From contig JANWVD010000035.1 in assembly GCA_025057715.1 (NCBI GenBank), positions 1-7,433 of the forward strand: DNA of 7,433 bases, written 5' to 3'. The DNA comes from Aquificaceae bacterium (lineage in GTDB: Bacteria > Aquificota > Aquificia > Aquificales > Aquificaceae). Numbering within the stretch: the stretch's first letter is position 1; each line of letters opens with the position of its first letter. The translations under genes and the position numbers were made by a program. Shown piece after piece: positions 1 to 6,040 of this stretch. The notes under the pieces were generated by a model. That model saw only the letters and a program-made list of their open reading frames with translations, searched no databases and had not been told where the DNA came from.

Positions 1-1
1 G

Positions 2-1828
2 GACGAGCTAAACTTCCCTTGGGAGCGCGTCCTTGCGAGCTGTGCCCCAGCATCTAACGTCTACTTTGACCCAAAGATGGGACTTCAGCTAACTGGCGGA
101 AGCACCTCTCTTAGAAACATGTTCGAGCCCATGCGAAGGCTTGGCGCGAGCTTAAAAGACCTCATTGCCCGTGCAGCCTCAATTGACCTCTCTTTGCCCT
201 TAGAGTCCCTTATCCTCAAAGACGGCAAGGTTTTTTATAAAAACCAAAACGCGCCCTACGGGCGCTTTATTAAAACCGCCCTTACGCTAAAGCCAACCCA
301 AGAGCCAAAGCTCAAAAAAGAGAGCGAATTTATATATATTGGTAAAAGCCCCCCAAGACTTGACATACCCCCAAAGGTCAAAGCAGAAGCAACCTTTGGC
401 ATAGACGCAAGGATAGAAAACCACCTATACGCAATCGTTGAGCGCCCCCCAAGGTTTGGCTCAAGAGCTCTTGAGTTTAACCGCTCTTATATACTCAGCC
501 TCCCAGAGGTTCAAGACGCCTTTATTCTATCAAACGGCGCTATTGGTATTATTGCCAACTCTTTTTGGGCTTGTGAAAGAGCTCGCAAGGGGCTAAAAGT
601 CCTCTGGAGCGAAACCTCCCTTAAGGGCATGGACACAGATAGGCTATATCAGCTCTTTCTAAGGCAGATGGAAAAACCTCCCTCCAAGTCATTCTCTACT
701 GGCTTACCGCAATCTTACCTAAAGAGAGCAAGCGTAAAAGTAGAGGAAACCTTTTTCCAACCTTACTTATACCACGCAACTCTTGAGCCTATGACCTGCC
801 TTGCTTATTATGATGGCAAGCGCTGCATAGTAATTGCCCCAACTCAATCACAAAGCTTTGCCTTTGATGTTACAAAGAGCATAACCTCGCTTCCAGATAA
901 AAGCATCCAGATTCAAACCCCATACTTAGGTGGCGGCTTTGGCAGAAAGTCCCACGCTGGATTTATTGCAGAAGCCGTAGAGCTCTCAAAGCGCGTCAAA
1001 AAGCCAGTTAAGCTCATCTACAGCAGAGAAGACGATGTTCGTTCTGGCTTTTATAGACCAATGAGCGTCACCAAGGTTTTATTAGCAGGCGATAGCTTCC
1101 CAAGGCTTTTGTCTTTCAAAATAGTTGCCCAGCCGCTAATGGGGGGTGGGGCTTCAACCTCGGGGCTGGATGATTACCATTTTGAAAACACCCTCATTGA
1201 GCGCTACGATATAGAGCTCGAAATTCCAGTTTGGTTTTGGCGCTCGGTTGGACATACCCATAACGCTTTTTCATTAGAGCATGCGCTTGATATATACGCA
1301 TACAAAACCTCCCAAGACCCAATTAAACTCAGAATGGCGCTTTTAAAAGATAAACGCGCAAAGTCCTTAATTGAGTTTGCCAAAGAGCGCTGGGGCGATT
1401 TTAAAGGCGCCGGGCTTGCGTATCACTCTTCCTTTGGCTCTCGCGTCGTTGCCATAGCAAAAGCTAAACTCAATGAAGGCTCTTTAGCTATTGAACGAAT
1501 GCTTATTGCCATCGATATTGGCAATAGAGTAATCCATCCAGACCTTGTAAGGCAGCAAATAGAGGGCTCTGTAGTTATGGGTCTAAGCCTTGCCCTAAAG
1601 GAAGAACTCTTGATAAAAGACGGGGCTGCGGCAAGCCTTAACTTTGATTCTTACAAACTTTTAACAATTGACGAAGTTCCGCCTCTTGAGACTTACATCC
1701 TTACCTCAAATTCCCCCATGGGGGGCGTAGGCGAGCCAGTCGTTCCAGTCATTGCCCCAGCAGTTGCTAATAGCTTGCTTTGGAGTTATGGCATTAAGAC
1801 ATCCAAGCTCCCTATCAAAGTTGCATGA
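2..1828 (+). CDS. Molybdopterin-binding large subunit of an IorB-like aldehyde oxidase/xanthine dehydrogenase family enzyme (5' end missing)
   Basis: This is the molybdenum-cofactor subunit of a xanthine dehydrogenase-family hydroxylase, most like the isoquinoline 1-oxidoreductase beta (IorB) branch. Such enzymes hydroxylate N-heterocycles or oxidise aldehydes, usually with a small 2Fe-2S partner, whose gene may lie beyond the left edge. The frame is open from base 2, and 608 residues are visible. IorB proteins run to about 700-750, so roughly 100-140 N-terminal residues, including any Tat signal, are probably missing. The ATG at position 77 is internal: the 25 residues before it fit the family, and the IorB-typical TGGSTS follows it. 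Counting from that ATG, the cofactor motif GGGFGRK is at 285-291, then REDD and FWRSVGHTHNAF. GGVGEP near the C-terminus supplies the catalytic Glu (E553). The last codons overlap the next gene as ATGA, so translation is probably coupled. The family is confident, the substrate unknown. Confidence 0.9.
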   Translation, partial: DELNFPWERVLASCAPASNVYFDPKMGLQLTGGSTSLRNMFEPMRRLGASLKDLIARAASIDLSLPLESLILKDGKVFYKNQNAPYGRFIKTALTLKPTQEPKLKKESEFIYIGKSPPRLDIPPKVKAEATFGIDARIENHLYAIVERPPRFGSRALEFNRSYILSLPEVQDAFILSNGAIGIIANSFWACERARKGLKVLWSETSLKGMDTDRLYQLFLRQMEKPPSKSFSTGLPQSYLKRASVKVEETFFQPYLYHATLEPMTCLAYYDGKRCIVIAPTQSQSFAFDVTKSITSLPDKSIQIQTPYLGGGFGRKSHAGFIAEAVELSKRVKKPVKLIYSREDDVRSGFYRPMSVTKVLLAGDSFPRLLSFKIVAQPLMGGGASTSGLDDYHFENTLIERYDIELEIPVWFWRSVGHTHNAFSLEHALDIYAYKTSQDPIKLRMALLKDKRAKSLIEFAKERWGDFKGAGLAYHSSFGSRVVAIAKAKLNEGSLAIERMLIAIDIGNRVIHPDLVRQQIEGSVVMGLSLALKEELLIKDGAAASLNFDSYKLLTIDEVPPLETYILTSNSPMGGVGEPVVPVIAPAVANSLLWSYGIKTSKLPIKVA

Positions 1829-2280
1829 TTTTCTTAGCTCTAATCTTACTCTTAACCGCCTGCGGTCCTGTTTTGATAGTAAAAGACCCACTTAGCGCCG
1901 AAGAGAGCTTTCAACTTGGTTATATTTACCACCTTGAATCAAACCACAAAAGTGCAATCTATCACTATAAAAGGTCAATAAAGAAAAACCCAAAGCACTG
2001 GCAAGCTTACTATAACCTCGGAACTTTGTATGCAACCCTTGGTGACTTTGAAAGCGCAAAAAAAGCCCTAAATAGGGCTCTTGAACTAAACGATAGCCCA
2101 TCTATTAGAAACAACCTTGCTTACACTCACCTTATGCTTGGGGATATATGCGAAGCTCTTTGGCACTTTCAGATGGGAAATATCCAAAATCAAGAGCTCT
2201 TTAGAGCTCTTAAACAGCACGAAGAGCTTTGCTTACATTGGAAATCTTGGGAAAGGACCGATTCCCGGGGTGCTTTTTAG
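1825..2280 (+). CDS. Small TPR-repeat lipoprotein
   Basis: This 151-residue protein is predicted to be a lipoprotein: a short hydrophobic leader ends in the lipobox LTAC, with C13 as the lipidated residue. About three tetratricopeptide repeats follow, at residues 25-56, 57-90 and 91-121. The second is the clearest (YYNLGTLYATLGDFESAKKAL). TPRs bind partner proteins, and this layout resembles PilW/PilF- or NlpI-like envelope scaffolds, but the exact role cannot be told. The start is secure: the frame has a stop at 1795-1797 and no usable start codon before 1825. The leader therefore has no Lys or Arg before its hydrophobic core, which is unusual. The gene shares ATGA with the upstream Mo-hydroxylase and has no Shine-Dalgarno, so it is probably translated by coupling. 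Its last 48 bp lie inside the 3' end of the opposing ffh gene. Confidence 0.8.
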   Translation: MIFLALILLLTACGPVLIVKDPLSAEESFQLGYIYHLESNHKSAIYHYKRSIKKNPKHWQAYYNLGTLYATLGDFESAKKALNRALELNDSPSIRNNLAYTHLMLGDICEALWHFQMGNIQNQELFRALKQHEELCLHWKSWERTDSRGAF

Positions 2281-3519
2281 CTTTCTTATCATCTTTTTCA
2301 TCTTCTCATAGTCTTTAAGAACCCTGTTTACATCCGAAACGCTCGTTCCAGAGCCTTTTGCAATCCTTATTTTTCTGCTCATGTTAATTATGTGTGGATT
2401 TTTACGCTCCTGTTTGGTCATTGATAAAATTATGGCTTCGGTTTTCTTTATGAGCTTTTCGTCTACCTTTAGGTCTCTAAGCTGAGCGCCAACGCCTGGC
2501 AACATCCCAACGAGCTTATCAATTGGACCCATGTTTTTGATAAAGCGAATCTGCTTTAGCATATCCTCAAGGTCAAGCTCGCCTTTTAAGACCTTCATAG
2601 CAAGACTTTGAGCCTCGTCCTCTGGCATTGCCTTCTTAGCGCGCTCTGCCAAGGTCTGAATATCACCAAGACCTATTATCCTCTGGGCTATCCTATCTGG
2701 ATAAAACGGCTCTAACTCGTCTAACTTTTCACCAACGCCCACAAACTTTATGCCAACGCCAAGGGATGCCCGAACGGATAAAACCACACCCCCTCGCGCA
2801 TCGCCGTCCATTTTTGTAACAATTACCCCAGTTAGGTTAAGCCTTTCGTGAAAAGCCTTTGCTGATTCAAGACCTGTCTGACCCTGCATCGCATCTGCGA
2901 CATATATAACCTCCGAGGGCTTTGTGATACTCTTTAAGCTCTCGAGCTCTTCCATGAGCTCTTCGTCAACATGAAGCCTTCCCGCAGTATCAAGCAAAGT
3001 AAAGTCGTAGTTTTTATATTCCAAAACCGCCCTTCGGGCGATATCTTCTGCGCTATTTTCCTGCGCCTTTAGAAACTCAACGCCAATCTTTTCACAAAGA
3101 CGCTCAAGCTGCAAAATCGCCGCGGGTCTTCTAATGTCTGTAGAACACACCAATACCCTAAAGCCCTTTTCTTTTAAATAAAGTGCTAACTTGCCAGCAG
3201 TCGTGGTCTTACCAGTCCCTTGAAGCCCAACCATCATGATAATGCCCTTCTTGAGCTCTTGGGATTCTGAGCCAAGGGTCTTTAGAAGCTCTTCGTAAAG
3301 AAGCATCATAAGAGCATCTGAGTTAAGCCCTTGCTCTTTGAGAGCTCTCTCCCTTAGGCGCTTAAGAAGGTCTTTGACTACGCTATATTCAACATCCGCT
3401 TCCACAAGTGCAATTCTTAAATCCCTAAGGGCGTCATTAATCTGCTTTTCGCCGACCTTCCTAATAGACCTTAGCTTTTCAAAAGCACCGCTAACCTTAC
3501 GCGTTAGATTTTCAAACAT
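2233..3519 (-). CDS. ffh: Signal recognition particle GTPase Ffh (SRP54)
   Basis: Ffh binds 4.5S RNA and signal sequences of nascent membrane proteins, and delivers ribosomes to the receptor FtsY. All domains are present in 428 residues, slightly short of the usual ~450. The helical N domain spans about 1-90. The G domain has GLQGTGKTTT (98-107), DIRRPAA (128-134), DTAGR (177-181), TKMD (235-238) and GVGE (261-264). The M domain, from about 300, carries the SRP-RNA motif SRKIRIAKGSG (381-391). The start at 3519 is chosen because MFENLT... matches known Ffh N-termini. The frame runs on to an ATG at 3609, but those 30 extra residues look nothing like Ffh and lie inside acs. No Shine-Dalgarno is well placed; TATAAT sits 9 nt before the ATG, suggesting a leaderless mRNA. 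The gene diverges from acs and converges on the TPR gene. Confidence 0.97.
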   Translation of the reverse strand: MFENLTRKVSGAFEKLRSIRKVGEKQINDALRDLRIALVEADVEYSVVKDLLKRLRERALKEQGLNSDALMMLLYEELLKTLGSESQELKKGIIMMVGLQGTGKTTTAGKLALYLKEKGFRVLVCSTDIRRPAAILQLERLCEKIGVEFLKAQENSAEDIARRAVLEYKNYDFTLLDTAGRLHVDEELMEELESLKSITKPSEVIYVADAMQGQTGLESAKAFHERLNLTGVIVTKMDGDARGGVVLSVRASLGVGIKFVGVGEKLDELEPFYPDRIAQRIIGLGDIQTLAERAKKAMPEDEAQSLAMKVLKGELDLEDMLKQIRFIKNMGPIDKLVGMLPGVGAQLRDLKVDEKLIKKTEAIILSMTKQERKNPHIINMSRKIRIAKGSGTSVSDVNRVLKDYEKMKKMIRKLKSTPGIGPFPRFPM

Positions 3520-3528
3520 ATTTTTAAG

Positions 3529-3534
3529 ATTATA
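3529..3534 (-). promoter_or_regulatory. Possible ffh -10 box (leaderless promoter)
   Basis: The minus strand reads TATAAT, a perfect sigma-70 -10 hexamer, ending 9 nt before the ffh ATG. A transcript from it would begin within about 0-3 nt of the start codon. No good -35 is visible at 16-18 bp upstream; the region there reads roughly CATCTT. The nearest Shine-Dalgarno-like GAGGG is 15 nt from the ATG, too far to be convincing. This is inferred from position and sequence only. Confidence 0.4.
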
Positions 3535-3540
3535 CCCTCG

Positions 3541-3546
3541 AGGAGG
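3541..3546 (+). promoter_or_regulatory. Shine-Dalgarno of acs
   Basis: AGGAGG lies 8 nt before the ATG at 3555, a near-ideal ribosome binding site that fixes the acs start. It overlaps an 8-bp palindrome, CCTCGAGG (3536-3543), in the middle of the 35-bp gap between the divergent ffh and acs starts. The site must be on the acs transcript, so the acs promoter should lie at or left of about 3535, within or touching the ffh 5' end. No convincing acs promoter was found there. Confidence 0.85.
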
Positions 3547-3554
3547 TTTTAAAG

Positions 3555-5402
3555 ATGCTAAAGGTAAACCAAAAGTTTTACCCCCCGCAAAGAGTTCTTG
3601 AAATGGCAAAAGTCAAGGACTTCGAAGCGCTTTATAAAAAGTCCATATCCGACCCAGAGGGCTTTTGGTCAGATGTCGCAAAAGAGCTCTTTTGGTTTCA
3701 GGATTTCGACAAGGTTCTTGAATGGAACTTCCCAAGGGCAAAGTGGTTTTTAAATGGCAAGACGAACATCTCTTATAACTGCCTTGATAGAAACTTAGAT
3801 GCCGGTTTAGGGGAAAAGATTGCCTACATAGTCCTTGACGAAGACGGAAACGAGGAAAAAATCACCTTCGGTGAGCTACATAGAGCCGTTAGCTCGTTTG
3901 CAAAATCTCTTTTGTCCCTTGGCGTTAAAAAAGGCGACAGGGTTTGCATCTACATGCCATCGAGCATTGAGGCAATTATCGCAATGCTTGCCTCGGCAAG
4001 AATCGGCGCAGTTCATAGCGTCGTTTTTGCCGGCTTTAGCGCTCAAGCTCTAAGAACCCGCATTCAAGATGCATCTGCAAAGGTTGTAATAACCTCCTCG
4101 CAAATAAAAAGAAGAGGCAAAAACATAGACACCCTTAGCACCGTTTTAGAAGCAATTAAAGGCTTAGACTTCGTGGAACATATCATAGTCTCTGGCGAAT
4201 GTCCGCAAAATTTCATCAGCTTTGAATCTTTGCTTAGCTCAAGTTTGGCAGATGCTTCCCTAATGGACTCAGAAGACCCTCTTTTCATTCTTTACACATC
4301 TGGCACAACGGGCAAGCCCAAAGGGATTGTCCATACAACCGGCGGATACATGACGGCTGTCTATCTTTCAACCAAACTTACATTTGACTTAGGTAGCGAC
4401 GATGTGTATTTTTGCACGGCGGATGTAGGTTGGATTACTGGTCATAGCTATGTCGTTTACGGACCTTTGCTAAATGGCATTACAAGCATCATAGCCAAGG
4501 GCGCGCCAGATTACCCAAGCATAAGACGCTGGTTTGAAATAATTGAGCGCTATAGAGTAAATGTTTTTTACACTGCCCCAACGGCGATTAGGATGTTTAT
4601 GCGATATGGCAACGAGTTTTTAAAAGGAATTGACCTCTCTTCGCTCAGAGTCATAGGCACCGTTGGAGAGCCCATAAACCCCGAAGCCTGGCTTTGGTAT
4701 TACAAAAACGTAGGACTTGAGAGGTGCGCCGTTGTGGATACTTGGTGGCAAACAGAAACGGGCTCTCATATGATTACTACAATCCCTTCCTATCCCGCAA
4801 AGCCCGGGATGGCTGGCAAGCCCTATTTTGGCATAGAGGTCAAGATAGTAGACGAAGAAGGCAAAGAACTCCCGCCTAACACCCCCGGTTATTTGGTTAT
4901 AAATAAGCCTTGGCCAAGCATGTTAAGAGACTGCTTTAACGAGCCAGAGAGGTATAACCAATACTTTAATTCCATTCCGGGCAATGTCTATTTTTCCGGC
5001 GATATCGCAGTGTGCGACGAAGAAGGCTATATCATGATTCTTGGAAGAGCTGACGATGTTTTAAAAATCGCCGGTCATAGAATTGGCACAATGGAGGTAG
5101 AGAGCGCCTTAGTTAGTCACCCCTCCGTTGCAGAGTCCGCAGTTGTCGGAAAGCCGCACGATATCAAAGGCGAAGTGATAAAGGCGTTTGTCCTTTTGCG
5201 CCAAGGCTACTTACCCTCTGAAGAGCTCTCGAACGAGCTTAAAAATCACGTTCGCGAGGTGCTTGGTCCTATAGCCGTAATTGAAGAGATTGAGTTTGTC
5301 GATAAGCTACCAAAAACCAGAAGCGGCAAGATAATGCGCAGGGTATTAAGAGCCATTGAAAGAGGTCAGGATGTTGGTGATACCTCTACCTTAGAGGATT
5401 GA
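3555..5402 (+). CDS. acs: Acetyl-CoA synthetase (AMP-forming)
   Basis: This cytoplasmic enzyme activates acetate with ATP and CoA to acetyl-CoA via an acetyl-adenylate. The 615 residues cover the whole ANL-family fold, somewhat under the usual 640-660. The N-terminus reads like Acs (PEGFW). Next come IGAVHSVVFAGFSA and the ATP-binding loop YTSGTTGKPKG (247-257). DTWWQTETG follows (W397-W398), where the second Trp restricts the acid pocket to acetate in characterised Acs enzymes. Then come the hinge region GRADDVLKIAGHRIG and the C-terminal PKTRSGKIMRR. K592 there is the adenylation lysine, which in many bacteria is switched off by reversible acetylation. The start is fixed by AGGAGG 8 nt upstream. 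The gene diverges from ffh. No hairpin terminator follows it, so some readthrough into the fasciclin gene is likely. Confidence 0.97.
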   Translation: MLKVNQKFYPPQRVLEMAKVKDFEALYKKSISDPEGFWSDVAKELFWFQDFDKVLEWNFPRAKWFLNGKTNISYNCLDRNLDAGLGEKIAYIVLDEDGNEEKITFGELHRAVSSFAKSLLSLGVKKGDRVCIYMPSSIEAIIAMLASARIGAVHSVVFAGFSAQALRTRIQDASAKVVITSSQIKRRGKNIDTLSTVLEAIKGLDFVEHIIVSGECPQNFISFESLLSSSLADASLMDSEDPLFILYTSGTTGKPKGIVHTTGGYMTAVYLSTKLTFDLGSDDVYFCTADVGWITGHSYVVYGPLLNGITSIIAKGAPDYPSIRRWFEIIERYRVNVFYTAPTAIRMFMRYGNEFLKGIDLSSLRVIGTVGEPINPEAWLWYYKNVGLERCAVVDTWWQTETGSHMITTIPSYPAKPGMAGKPYFGIEVKIVDEEGKELPPNTPGYLVINKPWPSMLRDCFNEPERYNQYFNSIPGNVYFSGDIAVCDEEGYIMILGRADDVLKIAGHRIGTMEVESALVSHPSVAESAVVGKPHDIKGEVIKAFVLLRQGYLPSEELSNELKNHVREVLGPIAVIEEIEFVDKLPKTRSGKIMRRVLRAIERGQDVGDTSTLED

Positions 5403-5403
5403 C

Positions 5404-5432
5404 AAAATGTCATTAAGTGCTAATAAAATGTC
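5404..5432 (+). repeat. Paired AAAATGTC direct repeat upstream of the fasciclin promoter
   Basis: The octamer AAAATGTC occurs at 5404-5411 and again at 5425-5432, start to start 21 bp, which is about two helical turns. The first copy begins just after the acs stop codon and also sits in a short inverted repeat, GACA-AAA-TGTC (5401-5411). The second copy ends 10 bp before the predicted -35 of the fasciclin promoter. The placement suits an activator binding on one face of the DNA. No regulator is known for it, so function is inference. Confidence 0.4.
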
Positions 5433-5442
5433 CAAAGAGCAG

Positions 5443-5471
5443 TTTACTTGAGCTTTCAGTCAGTTTATGAT
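5443..5471 (+). promoter_or_regulatory. Predicted sigma-70 promoter of the fasciclin gene
   Basis: TTTACT (5443-5448, 4/6 to TTGACA) is followed after exactly 17 bp by TATGAT (5466-5471, 5/6 to TATAAT). Transcription would start near 5478. That gives a leader of about 15 nt made almost entirely of the strong Shine-Dalgarno. It is the best-formed promoter seen in the window and suggests the fasciclin gene is expressed independently of acs. Confidence 0.55.
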
Positions 5472-5477
5472 TTAGCC

Positions 5478-5488
5478 AAAGGAGGTGA
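5478..5488 (+). promoter_or_regulatory. Very strong Shine-Dalgarno of the fasciclin gene
   Basis: AAAGGAGGTGA matches the 16S rRNA 3' tail (anti-SD) over nearly its full length, with the GGAGG core 7 nt before the ATG at 5493. It decides the start: an upstream in-frame TTG at 5448 has no such site and would add 15 residues before a normal signal peptide. A site this strong suggests an abundant protein. Confidence 0.9.
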
Positions 5489-5492
5489 ACCT

Positions 5493-5984
5493 ATGAAAAA
5501 GCTCGCTTTTGCAATTGCAGGTGTGGCAATGCTTTCTTTTGCTACTAGCACCAAGGACGCAAGCCAAGCCGGCGGCGCTCAAAAGCCAAACATAGTCCAA
5601 ACTGCCCAGCAAGCTGGCAACTTTAAAACTCTCCTAAAGGCAGTCAAAGACGCCGGTCTTGAGGAAACCCTCGCAAACAAGTGTTGCTTTACTGTCTTTG
5701 CACCAACTGACGAAGCTTTTGCGAAAGTCCCTAAAGACAAGCTCGACGCTCTTTTGAAAAACAAAGAAGAGCTCAAAAAGGTTCTTCTTTACCACGTAGT
5801 TGACGGCAAGGTCTATTCCAAAGACCTCAAAGAGGGACAAAAGGTAAAAACTGCCCAAGGTCAATCTGCGACCATTAGCCTAAAAGACGGCGCAAAGATT
5901 GACAATGCCAAAATCGTCAAAACCGACATAGAAGCCTCAAATGGCGTAATACACGTTATTGACACCGTTATCATGCCAAAATAA
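5493..5984 (+). CDS. Secreted single-domain fasciclin (FAS1) protein
   Basis: This is a 163-residue exported protein with one FAS1 domain. An N-terminal signal peptide (MKK, then a hydrophobic stretch to about residue 17) probably ends at S-F-A before T18. There is no lipobox Cys, so it should be soluble in the periplasm or outside the cell. The domain shows the H1 motif FTVFAPTDEAF (66-76), the Tyr-His pair (100-101) and the H2 motif NGVIHVIDTVIMP (150-162). FAS1 domains mediate adhesion to proteins or polysaccharides in many organisms; the ligand here is unknown. An unusual vicinal pair, C64-C65, comes directly before H1 where Gly-Pro is common. The gene has its own predicted promoter, an exceptionally strong ribosome binding site and a strong terminator, so it looks like a highly expressed single-gene unit. 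Confidence 0.93.
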   Translation: MKKLAFAIAGVAMLSFATSTKDASQAGGAQKPNIVQTAQQAGNFKTLLKAVKDAGLEETLANKCCFTVFAPTDEAFAKVPKDKLDALLKNKEELKKVLLYHVVDGKVYSKDLKEGQKVKTAQGQSATISLKDGAKIDNAKIVKTDIEASNGVIHVIDTVIMPK

Positions 5985-5993
5985 AAACCCCCT

Positions 5994-6021
5994 CGCGCCC
6001 CTTTAAAGGGGCGCGGTTTTT
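5994..6021 (+). terminator. Intrinsic terminator after the fasciclin gene
   Basis: A perfect 22-bp palindrome (5994-6015) gives an 8-bp all-GC stem, CGCGCCCC/GGGGCGCG. TTTAAA lies at its centre, forming the loop or three more A-T pairs. A G and five T (6017-6021) follow. It starts 10 bp after the fasciclin stop. On the other strand the hairpin is followed, after a C-rich gap, by a T tract as well, so weak activity in reverse is possible, though no gene approaches from that side. Confidence 0.88.
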
Positions 6022-6031
6022 GGTTTAAAAT
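6002..6031 (+). promoter_or_regulatory. Possible promoter of the rlpA-like/glcD unit
   Basis: TAAAAT (6026-6031, 5/6 to TATAAT) ends 9 nt before the ATG at 6041. TTTAAA (6002-6007, 4/6 to TTGACA) lies 18 bp upstream of it, inside the centre of the preceding terminator. A transcript would start at or next to the ATG. No Shine-Dalgarno precedes that ATG, which fits a leaderless mRNA. Confidence 0.42.
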
Positions 6032-6040
6032 CCCTTCTTT

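Noticed and set aside
1713..1724. CCCCCATGGGGG palindrome, and C or G runs of 6-7 (1141-1146, 3581-3586, 7060-7066) as phase-variable tracts
   Set aside because: They encode conserved or ordinary residues (for example the GGVGEP motif) in housekeeping-type genes; such short runs are expected by chance and codon use.
2247..2278. Possible terminator hairpin (TTGGGAA...TTCCCGG, then five T) at the end of the TPR gene
   Set aside because: The stem has only five Watson-Crick pairs plus two G-U, sits 5 nt from the T tract, and the bases are also the coding end of ffh.
3497..3530. Candidate acs promoter inside the ffh 5' end (TTAGAT, TAAGAT)
   Set aside because: The -35 matches only 2/6 and the -10 4/6, so it is too weak to call.
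3338..3601. Plus-strand open frame opposite the ffh 5' end
   Set aside because: It is antisense to the conserved Ffh N domain, runs into acs in a different frame, and is low-complexity (Ser/Leu/Arg).
3520..3609. Longer ffh start at 3609 (30 extra residues)
   Set aside because: The extension is unlike any Ffh N-terminus, lies inside acs and its strong ribosome binding site, and the protein from 3519 starts exactly as Ffh should.
5448..5492. Upstream TTG start for the fasciclin gene
   Set aside because: It would put 15 polar residues before a normal MKK signal peptide, and the strong Shine-Dalgarno points to the ATG at 5493.
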